A DNA stretch of 64,000 nt from Berghia stephanieae (GCA_034508935.3 CM067445.1:43927342-43991341), one strand, 5' to 3'; shown: positions 42,800-54,255, counted from the first letter of the stretch. Numbers and translations: made by a program. The notes: generated from the sequence alone by a model not told the origin.

Positions 42800-44125
42800 C
42801 TCAATTCGCAACTTAGATAAGCTTTTTTTCATATCTTTCTCCAGTATAATTTTGTTTTATCTTTTCATCGGTATTTCATTTGGTTTTTTGACTCAATATT
42901 TCGATTCCCCGATGGATCCATATTTTTCAAGAAATGACATTTTATTGCATCTCCGTCATCTCAGTAATTCGTTTATTGCCCGCCTTATTTATGGCGGTAA
43001 GCTTTTCCAAGTGTCTCGCTCCTTCCCATAAATAACATCTGTTGATTCAAACGCCAGGTTGAGGCGATAAACGCCTCGTCAAAACGCCAGAATTATGATG
43101 CAACAAGAGATTTGTGGTTTGATCATCAAATTTTCGCCCACGGATAACAAGATATCAGCAGCGGATTGACGTTTCTGCGAGTGGGGCAATGTCCCACCTT
43201 GATGTTTGGGAGGTCTTTGATAAAAATCTCTATATACTCATTTCTATCTTTAACTTATTCTTATATCTTCAAAGATGTAAAAAATAATAAAAGATGATAA
43301 GTCGTTCATTGATGTTGTTAAAAACATTTCATACGCAAGACTGCAATTCTTTTAAAGCATGAATCCTTCTATCATTCATGCCAATACAATCAAATTAAAG
43401 TATTTTTTATCTAAAACTAAGAAAATGCCCCTTGGCATCAGCCTTAGATTCTACTCTTTATGAGGAAAATAATAATACATTTTGTAGGATTAAATTCATT
43501 TAAAACTCCCCGTATGTAAAGAATTAATCAGTTTGGTACAATCTCAGCTCCAAAAAAAAGATCACGCGCACTCAAACAAAACGACACTGCTTGCCTTCCC
43601 TTCCCCTTTCCTTACATAGAAGTAATTTTATACAGTTTTGGTGTATTCTAATTTTGTCCCTTCGTGTATTTCAACGATTGGTTCGTTGTATAATTTGTGA
43701 TGGAATAATAGGACTATATATTTGCCAGATCGTAATGAATGGGAAATGAAAATCCGCCCATTTTCCAATGCGAATATTTGAAGTAACGTCCAAGGAGGAT
43801 TAGACGAGTGGAATGAATTGTGCGATATTTTTTTAAAATACATTTAAAAAGATCCCATGTTTTTGTTTTTGTTTTCGTGTATCCGGAAATTTCTAAGAGT
43901 TTTGAGCATTCAAAGAGTTTAACAGAATGGTGTTGGGAAATTTGTATGTTTTGTTGTGTTTTGTTTTGATTTTGTTGTTGTTTTGTTTTGTGTTTTTGTT
44001 TAATGCCATAAAGATAAAGAGGAAAGAACTTTAAGATGCTTACATAGAAGGAGAGAGAAAAAAGAAAGATTGGAAAATGAGGAGATGATAACAATAACTG
44101 AGAAATAAGGAGGAGGTTGGTGAAA
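42800..44125. other. Largely unique block
   Basis: I match no repeat family here. 42940-43215 has more balanced composition than its flanks (GCCCGCCTTATTTATGGCGG, ACGCCAGGTTGAGGCGATAA) and could be conserved non-coding sequence or a small exon. No long frame exists. Confidence 0.4.
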
Positions 44126-44127
44126 AT

Positions 44128-44418
44128 TTGAGAATTTATATAGTGCAACGTTAACCAAACTTGCTCACCGCGCTTTTAAAGTGGTCTTGTCTAATACCAA
44201 CACTTAACACGTTGAACGATACAAGATGTTTGTTTGGCGATATTATAACTATTCCTGACATAGATAACACTGTTAACGACCAAATACTCATTTCACACAT
44301 AAGTGCGATGAGAGAATGTGAGTAAAGAGCCTATTCCGTTGGCTCAGAGCTGGACTCGAACCCTGGACCTTCAGGTCCAAAGGCGAGTGTCATAACACAA
44401 AACGATATAGTCGCACAA
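44128..44418 (-). repeat. SINE-A, diverged
   Basis: GAATTTATATAGTGCAACG, ACACTGTTAACGACCAAATA, GACTCGAACCCTGGACC, GATATAGTCGCAC in order. Confidence 0.85.
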
Positions 44419-44880
44419 AAAGAAGAGGGATAGCTAGGAGATGAGCTGAAGGAGGAACACGAGATGGAGGTTGATGGAGGAGGAGGAGGAGAAGGAGGGA
44501 AAGGCGAATGAGGGGGTCCTGAAGAAGAAGGAGAATAGGAATGCAACGACGAGCGATAGATATATGTAGAGAAGGAAATAGGTTGAGAAAGAGAGGAAGA
44601 TGGCGATATCTTTTTACTTTCATTTTTTTTCTCAACCGCCGCCGCTGCACAACCATAATAATATTGATGATGTTTTCTGCTGCCTTCATCATTAATCCCC
44701 CTTCGTAAAGCTGTCTGTCTGGATTTCAAACGACCTACAAGATGAATTGAAACTTATCGCAAAACTCACTGATGTGACTGATCCCATTAGAAAATGAAAT
44801 TCCGTCTCTAAACTTCTCAGCGTTGAGTACAATTTGATACAATCATGGCCGAAATTCATCACGGGAGGAAAGTGATCCCT
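44419..44880. other. GA-rich stretch, no gene called
   Basis: 44430-44600 is rich in GGA/GAA. The minus-strand frames over it (Ser/Pro-rich) follow from that composition and have no domain. Confidence 0.5.
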
Positions 44881-44889
44881 GACCTACAG

Positions 44890-45132
44890 ATCTATCTTTA
44901 TCTTCGCAAAGTTCCAAGTTTGAGAGTTACATTTGTCAAGATGAGGGTCATTTAAATCCATCAGTTTTTGAACGGCGAGTTTTCTGGCTAAATTTTTAAT
45001 GCGTGTTGTTTCCACAGAGTACAGCGGTTTACTGCCGCACCCTGGAGAAAAAAGAACATAAAATATGTGGCCAGAAAGACGTCTTTTTCTGACCAAATTT
45101 TTAAATATGTGTTTTTCCAGAGTACGGCAGTT
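44890..45132. mobile_element. PAL right arm and a short terminal-only PAL
   Basis: 44890-45030 is a right arm (AAGTTTGAGAGTTACATTTG, GAGTACAGCGG). 45036-45132 keeps only the two ends (CGCACCCTGGAGAAAAAAG and TTTTTCCAGAGTACGGCAG), about 97 bp in all. Confidence 0.75.
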
Positions 45133-45582
45133 TCACTCTTCTAGTTAAAGGAAATGATGCGTGTGGAACCAATTTTCGTAGAGCTGATTGGTATTATTAT
45201 TATCATTAAATAAAGAAATCAAACGAGGTGTAAGTATGTATTGATAGAAACAACATAGAGTGATACACGCAAGAAAATTTCTTCTTAGTTAGGTTTTCTA
45301 CCCAAAATGTTCGTTCTAGAATGTTGTTATACCAAAAGTGTACATCACGATGCGTGATCGATGACATAAAGAGAAGTTTTATTATGAATTTGTATATAAG
45401 ATAGTTATCAATCAATCAGTTTAGTTGCCAAAATCTTTTTCAAGGATGATTTACGTTCAATGTAAACGTCTGACGACATAACGAATCGGAATAACTTGGT
45501 ATTCATTTAGCTTTGGAATCAGATCAATCTATTTTGATTGGTAGATAAAAACGGATGTAAGACAAAGTGTCTATTGTATCGC

Positions 45583-45891
45583 AATTGGATTCAATAGTCT
45601 GATGTCACGTCGCCCAGCAACGGCGGCCATCGTGGTTCTAAACAAAGAAAATTTGTACTTTTTATTCTCCATGCTGGCTAGAACTTTTCATAATGTCTTG
45701 TGATCAGAATGTGTAAAAGTCAAAACATGATCAGATTTATAATGTTTTTTTCCCCCTCTGGATACGCTTTTATGCTCGTCGGAGAAATATTTCATAAGGG
45801 CGTCCGCCATTGTACCGATAGTTTAGAGCCAGTTACTAAGTTACCATGCGTCATTACGAGGGAAGTGACGTTATGACTGTTGAAGCGTATT
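45583..45891 (-). mobile_element. E5 element, complete
   Basis: A reverse copy of 26224-26530 with the same limits (AATTGGATTCAATAGTCTG to CTGTTGAAGCGTATT), about 309 bp. Confidence 0.8.
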
Positions 45892-45949
45892 GTCCTTCTG
45901 AGCCAAGGGGCCCATGAGCCTCTGACATTATTAGAAAAAAAACGTTATG

Positions 45950-46200
45950 TTGTCTTGTTTATATTAATAAACAGAAATGATTATATCAACTTTAAAAAAG
46001 AGCAAAATGCCAAACATGGATCGACTTGGGCTTGAAACCCTTCTTCAGCCAACAAAAAATTTAAAAAATCCTAATGAAAACATAAATACACCACTTAAAC
46101 TTTCCGTGTTTAGTATTTTGTTATTATTTGAAGCTGATATGTTCATTTTTGTTTATTACTTTTTACAGTCCACAGCTTCAAGCAGCTTAGTATCACTTTG
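45950..46200. repeat. PLE-F repeats, inverted pair
   Basis: 45958-46060 runs in one direction with a mutated hammerhead-like core (minus strand GGCTGAAGAAGGGTTTCAAG). 46110-46200 holds the neighbouring part of the family in the opposite direction (TTCATTTTTGTTTATTACTT, CCACAGCTTCAAGCAGC). Inverted terminal copies are usual for Penelope-like elements. Confidence 0.55.
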
Positions 46201-46554
46201 ACAATTATGAAACCTTCTACAATGTTTGTATATAAAAAGACAAATCTCATTTGGCACTTCAATGATAAACGATGTTTACGTGAGTTTGATTGGGCAGGCA
46301 TACAGACAAATGAGTTTAAAGTCTTCTTTTCAAATTGATCTAGATTTGATTTACAAGTTATTCATGGAACATGATTTTATCTATTACTGCATTTTTAAAA
46401 CTTAAAAATGAATATAGAAACAATTTCTTGCATTGTCAATTATTTTATTTACTGTAATTATCTTAGGGATTTAGGAAATATATTTTTCCAAGCCTAAAAC
46501 TTCTTTCAAAAAATTATATACCAAGGACCAACTTATATAGTGCCTAAACGGGTC

Positions 46555-46715
46555 CGACGTGCACTTATTTGTAGGTCTGATAAACCAATTTCTTGTGGGC
46601 TCATTGTAATGGAAATCTAAAAAAATAAAAGACGCAAAATATTTTCCATTACAACAATATTAAACTAGGCCCATAATGATGTTCGGATGTCAGACCTGCA
46701 AATATGTACACGTCG
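46555..46715. mobile_element. M4 MITE, complete
   Basis: CGACGTGCACTTATTTGTAG at the left and CTGCAAATATGTACACGTCG at the right form imperfect inverted ends of about 26 bp. Confidence 0.85.
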
Positions 46716-46863
46716 ACCGGGTCTTATGTATTCAAACGATCCTGTCGCGTTTAAACTACACCATATAACACGACAGGATCGTTTGAATACATAAGACCCG
46801 GTCGACGTGTACATATTTGCAGGTCTGACATCCGAACATCATTATGGGCCTAGTTTAATATTG
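46655..46863. repeat. Perfect 93-bp inverted repeat
   Basis: Arm 46655-46747 and arm 46771-46863 are exact complements over all 93 bases. The spacer is 23 bp. The left arm is the right part of the M4 element plus 32 bp of its flank. The right arm ends where the LINE region begins. No mismatch means a very recent event. Confidence 0.97.
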
Positions 46864-47039
46864 TAACACGCCTGATCGGCGAGTCTTGTTTTTGTTGGCT
46901 TTAAGTGTTTTGAGTGATTTTTATCTGACATTTCGCCTGGATTTTAATACCATCTGATTTGTGATAGTCTTGTGGTTTTATTGATATACATTTTAACGAA
47001 TTCTAACAGAGGATTTTTCTAAAATTTTAAAATTTAAGT

Positions 47040-47430
47040 ATGGATTTTCCAAAGTCGAACATAGTTTTAAACTGCTATTTGTTTACAGCCATATTGGAAA
47101 CTTTATTCACTGTGCTATATTTTACAACTTTTAACAACTACCGTGTACATCGATCTATTTATAATACTAATTTTATGAACAGACTCAGAGGGGGTAGACG
47201 AAAACAACGCCCTATAACCACCGTCATTGGTCATCGGCCAACCCCACGCCCGGTCCCCCTACGACCTCGATCCTCGCTTCAATTTATCAACACTCGTCCC
47301 CCATCCAATCTAATCACTTCAATGAGTAATCCTCACCGTTCCTTGTCAAATGTCAACACTGTCCGTGACAGTCAGTATGAAATTAACGACCACCATGACA
47401 ACAACTCGCAGCAACAGCATCGTCTTGAGC

Positions 47431-47486
<56 letters not shown>

Positions 47487-47537
47487 CCTGCACGTAGTGA
47501 TCATACCAAATTTAAAAATTGGATTACTAAATGTTAG
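47040..47537 (+). CDS. LINE first ORF, 165 aa, poly-Gln
   Basis: A frame of 165 codons starts MDFPKSNIVLNCYLFTAILE. Residues about 8-28 are hydrophobic, like a membrane or signal-anchor segment. Residues 45-110 are basic and proline-rich (RLRGGRRKQRP, RPTPRPVPLRPR). Residues 131-149 are 19 glutamines from a CAA array. It overlaps the next frame by 188 bases and ends NWITKC just where the endonuclease domain begins in the other frame. I recognise no esterase, RRM or zinc-knuckle domain. It may be a true ORF1, or the original N-terminus of the main protein now out of frame by one step; the sequence alone does not decide. Confidence 0.5.
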
Positions 47538-50307
47538 ATCGTGTCGTAATAAAACTCAAGACATAATCGACATTATTGAAGATCATAAAATTACTATTTT
47601 TGTCATCTTGGAAACATGGCTTAATCATTCATATGATGATCCAATTATGAAAGCAATTACACCCGAAGGCTTTTGTATTAAATCATTTCCACGCATTGGG
47701 AGGAAAGGAGGTGGAATTGCAATTATTTACAACTTGTCACTCTTTGACAAGATATCATTCCACCATGATAATTTTAGAAGTTTTGAATACGCTGGATTTG
47801 CCATTCATGAAAATAATTTTAAAAAGTCGTTTCACTGTGTCTACCGCCCACCACCAAGCCAACAAAACAAAATATCAACAATTGATTTTTTATCTGAGTT
47901 CGGAGAATTTATGTCTATGCAATCCATTAACAAAAAGCATAATATTGTTATGGGTGATTTTAACATTGATTATTTCGGAAACAAAAATGAATCGAAAGTA
48001 TTTCGGGAGATTATTGACACAAACAACTATATTCAACTTGTAAGCGGTCCTACAAACAACCATGGCCACACAATAGATCATGTCATTACAGACATTGAAC
48101 ATTCTCTCTCTTCACCTGTCTCAAATATTGATAAATTAATCTCTGACCATCATTTAATTGTGTTTTGCGTTTTATTTCCAATGAAGCACGAAGTAAAAAA
48201 GATGATAACATCTCGTAATTTGAAGAATATAAACATGAACATTTTAAAACAAGACCTTGACCATAACGTTAAAAATAAACATGATGCGAATGGTCTCCAC
48301 GAGTCAATTGTTGGTACGGTGGACAAGCATGCTCCCTTAACAACTAGAGCAGTAAAAGTGAGGCGTCAAGCACCTTGGTATAATACCGAAATAAAATTGA
48401 ATGGATTAGCCAGGAGGCGGGCAGAAAGAAAATGGCTCAAGTCCAGAGATGCTGTCGATAAGAAGCGATACATCGCGGCTAGAAATGATGCAAAAGCCGT
48501 CAATTTCGGGGCCAAAAAGAAATTCTATGAAGAAAGCCTCAAAAACGTGGGACGTTCGAGACAATTCTTTGCCTTGACCAAGGAACTGCTGGGACAACAG
48601 ACGCAACCAGCTCTCCCATCTTTAATCGATCGTGCAGATCTACCAACTCACTTTGGTCAGTATTTTAAAGAAAAAACGGATAGCATCAGGAAAGAACTGT
48701 CGTCTGAATCGATCCATACAACATTTGACACATTTCATGGTGATTCGTTAACACATTTTTCAATGATTACTGAAGCTGACTTATGTGATTGCATTATGTC
48801 GTCTCCAACTAAAAGTTGTGATTTAGACCCCTTAAATACTGCCATTTTAAAAAAATGCATTGATGTAATTTTAACACCATTTACATGTATTGTTAATAAT
48901 TCGTTGCAGTCAGGTGCTGTACCAGACATTTACAAAGTTGCTCATGTCAAACCCCTTTTGAAAAAACCTGATCTCGATAAAGAGAACTTAAAAAACTATC
49001 GCCCTGTCTCTAATCTTCCTTTTCTCTCTAAGATCTTAGAAAAGCTTGTTTTGAAACAATTACTGTCTCATCTTAAAAATAATTGTCTTGAAGAAAAATT
49101 TCAGTCTGCTTATAGGCAACATCATTCGACGGAAACCGCACTTGTTAGGGTTGTTAATGATCTCCTCTCTGTTATAGACAATGGTTCATGCTCTTTGCTG
49201 AATTTGCTTGACCTATCGTCTGCTTTTGATACTATTGATCACAATCTTCTTCTCAAACGTCTTGAAATTACTTATGGCGTGTCTGGTGCAGCGCTTGATT
49301 GGTTTAGGTCATATTTGTTTAATCGTAAACAGATTATTACGGTGGATGAATATAGATCGGAGGAAATCTTTCTTGATTGTGGGGTTCCCCAGGGTTCAGT
49401 ACTTGGACCCGTTCTTTTTGTTTTGTACGTTGGCCCTTTGTCTAAAATCATCAGAAGTTTTGGTCTGTCTTACCATCAATACGCTGATGATACGCAATTG
49501 TACTGCGTTTCCAATACGAGAAATTTACAAGAAGTATCAGCCAATAGTAAAAATTCTATCCAAAGTGTTAAGAAATGGATGAATGAGAACAGACTGAAAC
49601 TGAATGATGATAAGACGGAGGTGCTGTATGTGGGGAACAGGAAGTGGAAAAGTGAAACAGATTTGAAGTTGGGGGATACCTCTATTCAAATTGTTGACAA
49701 AGTGAAAAACCTTGGCACATTCTTAGACTCTGGACTGTCGATGGAGCATCAGGTTAATAATTTGGTTAGATCTCTCTTTTTCCAACTAAAAAAGATTGCT
49801 TCCATTAGACGGTTCATATCTGAGGATGTGACCAAGCACCTGGTTGTGTCCCTCGTACTATCGAAACTGGATTATTGTAATGCTCTGTTCTTTGGCGTTT
49901 CGCAATACAATCTGAAACGTCTTCAGATTGTCCAAAACAGCGCTGCCAGACTAGTATTCATGAAGCGTAGGTGCGACTCTGCCGGACCTCTACTTCATGA
50001 CCTGCATTGGCTGCCTGTTGGGAAAAGAATTAAATTCAAAGCTTGTGTTTTAGTGTATCGTTGTCTTGAAGGTACTGCCCCTTCCTACCTTTCAGAACTA
50101 ATTGAAAGATATTCAAAACCCCGCCCCTTACGTTCGGCCAGTGATTCCACAAAACTAGTTGTCCCTCGAATTCGGAAAAATGCTGGAATGAGATCCTTTT
50201 CTCATTTCGGACCCTCTATTTGGAACGCCTTACCGCAGAGCATTCGTGAAAAAGAATCTTTGTCTATTTTTAAACGTTCGCTTAAAACATATTTGTTTCG
50301 ATTTTAG
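47350..50307 (+). CDS. LINE ORF2: endonuclease and reverse transcriptase
   Basis: 985 aa; it would nick DNA and copy the LINE RNA into the target site. An AP-like endonuclease spans about 57-285: LLNVRS (59-64), the catalytic Glu in LETWL (E88), GDFN (202-205) and SDHH (265-268). The reverse transcriptase spans about 510-780: NYRPVSNLP (Y550), DLSSAFD (D621), GVPQGSVLGP (678-687) and YADD (711-714). The C-terminus WNALPQSIREKESLSIFKR (958 on) is typical of L2/CR1. Residues 28-46 are 19 asparagines, the same array that encodes Gln in the overlapping frame. The start at 47350 is the first Met in frame; residues before about 50 look non-conserved, so the true start may be later or reached by frameshift. 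No stop or frameshift is seen after residue 50. Confidence 0.9.
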
Positions 50308-50515
50308 TAGATGGTATGAGAAGCAAGATAGGTTTGGTTTGTGTTGTGTGTTGTGTTGTGTGTGTGTGTATGTGTGTGTGTGTGTGTGTGGTGCTTGTGT
50401 GTGTGAATGAGTATGTTTCAGCCAAAGTAATTTGTAATTTAAGCGCTTAGAGTCTGGTGTCTCGGAGTTATAGCGCTATATAAGTTTTCAGCATTATTAT
50501 TATTATTATAATATA
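50308..50515 (+). other. LINE 3' untranslated region
   Basis: A GT-rich tract (50338-50402) is followed by AAGCGCTTAGAGTCTGG, then AGCGCTATATAAG and an ATT tail. The last 60 bp resemble the SINE-A tail and the LINE end at 30640. Confidence 0.8.
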
Positions 50516-50529
50516 AGCAAATAGACAAG

Positions 50530-50670
50530 TATCAATTGATTGGGTAGCTGGGTTTGAACGATATTTCTGTAAAGTACTCTGCGATAAACTACCGTCCTAT
50601 TCCAAAGGTGGCCAATAATATTGCTATTCACCATTCAACGCTACAGACACCGGACTCCTTTGACATTTGG
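50530..50670 (+). repeat. SINE-B body fragment
   Basis: TTGATTGGGTAGCTGGGTTT, AAAGTACTCTGCGATAAACT and AATATTGCTATTC follow the LINE end at once, without a head. Confidence 0.7.
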
Positions 50671-50789
50671 CTAGTGAAATCCTACTTTAACACACCATTT
50701 ATTGCAACCCATCTGTCAAAAATTGAAATCATCAATCATAGTAAAATTTTAATTTAGCGTTCTTTTCAACAACAAAAATAAAAAGTCAA

Positions 50790-50857
50790 CCCCCCCCCCT
50801 CCTGACACACACACAAACACACACACACACAAACACACACACAAACACACACATACA

Positions 50858-50911
<54 letters not shown>

Positions 50912-50945
50912 CAGACCAAAAAAAAAACAAAAAAAAAAAACATAC
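50790..50945. repeat. Poly-C and (CA)n tract
   Basis: A short C run, then CA repeats to 50910, then A-rich sequence. Confidence 0.95.
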
Positions 50946-51611
50946 AAACAAAAATGAAACCAACAAAAAAGCTAAAAATACCCTTGACTTCAGGACAATT
51001 AAATTCTTTAATACCCATGTAACTTATTACAAAAATTGAGAAGGAAAAAATACCTCGAACCAAACAACTAAATGAAAAGGCGAAATTTGATATTGATGGA
51101 ATTAATGGGTAGAATTTCATTTGAAAAGCGGTTTCGAGAACCCATTAGAAGTTGAAACATTTTCGCGATTTTGAGATTATTGCCATCCATTAAAAAATGA
51201 TAGCGGAATAGCTTGATCTCTGGAATATAAACCCAGACAAATTAAATCATTTTCCAACCCCTTTCTTCCTTTAATCGACACACAGAATACACGATTAATT
51301 TGGGTTTGTACTAAATAGATTGGAAAAATTAGGGGGGGGGGGGGGGGAGAGGGGAGGAGCAGGGGTGTCCTATTGGTCAGGTTAAGTTGATTATTCCACT
51401 ATCTGAGATTGTCCAGCCATGATATAAATTGAAATGTAAATTTTATATAAAGCACCAAATGGCACAAGAATGTCCTTAGATTTGTATGAATTTGAAGTTT
51501 AAATATGGTAAAATAATAGACGGAATGAGACACTGTGGGGGAAATAATCCTCAATATGGTAAAATGGGAAAAACGGAGTTAGGGAGTTTTGGAAGACTAC
51601 TCTTCATATAT

Positions 51612-51614
<3 letters not shown>
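50946..51614. other. No gene seen; poly-G run
   Basis: AT-rich; 16 G at 51333-51348 followed by GGA-rich sequence. Confidence 0.5.
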
Positions 51615-51688
<74 letters not shown>

Positions 51689-51735
51689 TTCTTTTCTTTT
51701 CTTTCTTTCTCTCTTTCTTTCTTTCTTTCCTCTCT

Positions 51736-51822
<87 letters not shown>

Positions 51823-51832
51823 AATATTATTA

Positions 51833-51879
<47 letters not shown>

Positions 51880-51945
51880 TTATTATTATTATTATTATTT
51901 TTATTATCTATCTATCTATCTATCTACCTGTATCTACCTATTGGA
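51615..51945. repeat. Compound (TC)n-(ATCT)n-(ATT)n microsatellite
   Basis: TC to 51677, CTTT-rich, ATCT 51738-51790, ATT 51790-51905, then ATCT again. Confidence 0.95.
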
Positions 51946-53164
51946 CAAGATTCTTTACCTTCAATGTGCTCAAGTGGACAACAAAGGGAGTGGAAGGTGG
52001 GTGGGGCTGGGGGGGGGGTGGATCACTTGATATGAAACGTTATCATGGATTATCTATGTTTCTTTTTTGGAATGTCTAGGCGACAGCATCTTCTGTTATC
52101 GCATAGTAGGCCATGTGATATGATGTGAAGAGTTAACAGACATGTATAGATATAGAATTAGATATATTAATAAAAGAGATGATGAGAGAATAATTATGAA
52201 ATTGTATTAACAGTTAATTTCAAAATGTTTAATAAGGAAGAGACGTTCAAAATCTGTTAAGTGAGTCCCAGAAATAAAATGAATTAATAGTCTCAGATCA
52301 TGCAATCTATTGGACACTATAGAATCACCAGAAAAATTGAACTTTTGAAATACTCGGGGTATTGTTCTAAGACACAGACAAGACAAGCACTTTTACGTCC
52401 CATAATCAAATGGATCTGCCTATGCATCCTGCTTACTTAAATAGTTATGTAACCTTATGATTCAATATGTAACTTATTCATCATGTCCTCCAAAGAACTG
52501 GTAAAATAAACACATCCAAGGATTTTGGAACCGGAAAAGTAGAAGCCGTCACGACTTTTCTACCCTAATGTAATAACAATAATTATTAGAGCATTAAATG
52601 AACTGCCAAGTTGTCTTTCTCACTACATTTGTTAAAAGGTTAAAGACACTTTATGTTAAATTTCGCGAAATAGAAAATGAATATTTAAATGAACAGAATA
52701 GAGACAACACCGACATTTATTTTAATGCCAATTTCTACATTTCTTCATTTCAATTTACTTTCCTTCAACTGCTCTCTTTTGGAATGGTGGATTGAAGTTT
52801 ACAATATAATATAAAAAGAATTAGCTCGTTATAAAGTGATTAGTGACACCTTGTCGTATGGTATATCAATAATACTCGTCAATGATTTGGAAATTAGGGG
52901 GAAAATAGCTTACGGTTATAAATTTTTCAAAATGCAATGTTTGATAAAACAAAAACAACAACCCCCACCCAAAAAAAAGCCAGGCAAATAAAAAAAAAAA
53001 CAAAAAACAAAAAAACAAAAAAAAAAAAACAACAAAACACAAACTTGAGCGTAGCTATGTATTTGATGGGGCTTTTTCTTTTATTTTACTTTTACTTTTA
53101 TTTTTACTTTTACTTTTAGACTTTTACTGGTGGGGTTTTATGCCACTCATTTCTTGTTTTTTTT
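51946..53164. other. No gene seen
   Basis: AT-rich; an A-rich tract at 52925-53040. The 65-codon frame at 52598 shows no domain. Confidence 0.45.
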
Positions 53165-53300
53165 TTAACTCGAGCATTTGTAAAATGCATTATCAATTTA
53201 ATACACTCAAAATGCTTTAAATAGGGCCATAAGCCATAGAGCAACACTTATCATGTAGGAGGAGACAAGACGGCCAACAAAATTCGAGCCAGATACCTAC
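53165..53300 (-). repeat. SINE-A, strongly decayed
   Basis: CACTCAAAATGCTTTAAATA, GAGCAACACTTATCATGTAG and GGAGACAAGACGGCC follow SINE-A reverse order. Confidence 0.5.
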
Positions 53301-53321
53301 AGTTAGGAGGACGAGTCTAAT

Positions 53322-53768
53322 CGTAGCCATCGTTAAGTTATAGATAGTATGCAGATGACGTCACTCAGGCCTTTGTTATTGTTTTTATCATCCGCGTTTG
53401 TGAGTTGTTCTCACTAAATTGTATTAACAAGACTATAAAAGTTCATGGTTACACAGAGTTTGCGTGTTGGTCCGTTATACTTCCGGATGGCAATTTTGTG
53501 AACTCCTTGGCCAAGCGCATTCTATCTATAGCCTGACACTGAAACCCAAAAGGACTGGCATTTTGACGTCATTATTTGTTTGTTTGTTTTTTTGCACCAC
53601 CTAGTGATTTGTCGTTACTAGTGCTCATGGAAACAAGTGGTTGAACTATTGAATACAACTCACGATTTGTTTTCTTTTGTGGCCAAAGACTGGCATTTTG
53701 ACGTCATTTTTTGGTCGGTACATAACGATGGCTGCGGTGTCAGGCTATATAAGTTAACGATGGCTACG
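53322..53768. mobile_element. G6 element carrying a T1 insertion
   Basis: The ends CGTAGCCATCGTTAAG and TTAACGATGGCTACG are inverted (TAGCCTGACAC / GTGTCAGGCTA extend them). A T1 copy lies at the TA of GTTAAGTTAGCCTGAC. The unfilled form is seen at 4912. Without the insert the element is about 255 bp. Confidence 0.85.
53339..53530 (+). mobile_element. T1 MITE, 192 bp young subfamily
   Basis: TATAGATAGTATGCAGATG to CGCATTCTATCTATA, near-identical to 2191-2382. Confidence 0.9.
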
Positions 53769-54255
53769 CTGATTTTGATAAAAGGTAAAATTCGATGCCA
53801 TTAAGTCATCAATTTAAAATTCTACGCAGTATTTTTTTGTAATAATCATATCCTTATGTTCTCAATACGCCATTCTATGTCACCGAAAATATTTGGCCCT
53901 TTTGTTTTAATGTAATATAAAATGAAAATAAAGACATTCATTGCCAAAATCCTGGTAATATTTGAAGCCAAACAATTTCATAGGATAAAGATATTATTCA
54001 AAAAGTTGGCATCTATAATGGCAAACAGACAACTCTAATAAACACTATTGATACCTTTATCGCTGACTTCGAAATATTCTCTATTCTCTTTTTCCGATGT
54101 CCATCAATCCATTATTGTGAAAACGATATCAGTGACATACGATACACCCATACCGTTGGTATTATTGTGAGCGTGCGTGTGTGTGTGTGTGTATCCGTGT
54201 GTATGTGGTGTGTTTGTTCGTTTGTTTTTGTTTTGTTTTTCAAATAACAACAGAC

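Larger units (their letters stand above)
46864..50515 (+). mobile_element. L2/CR1-type LINE, apparently full length
   Basis: It comprises a 5' region, a 165-codon frame, a 985-codon frame with endonuclease and reverse transcriptase, a GT-rich 3' region and the end AGCGCTATATAAG followed by a short ATT tail. The start is taken as the base after the inverted repeat and is uncertain. No target duplication is evident, which is common for this group. The main frame is open along its whole length. Confidence 0.85.

Noticed and set aside
42965-42996. Microexon of 32 bp with AG and GTAAGC edges
   Set aside because: Too short to support without transcripts; the signals could be chance.
44331-44729. 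132-codon minus-strand Ser/Pro-rich frame
   Set aside because: It covers a GA-rich tract and the head of a SINE-A copy; no domain.
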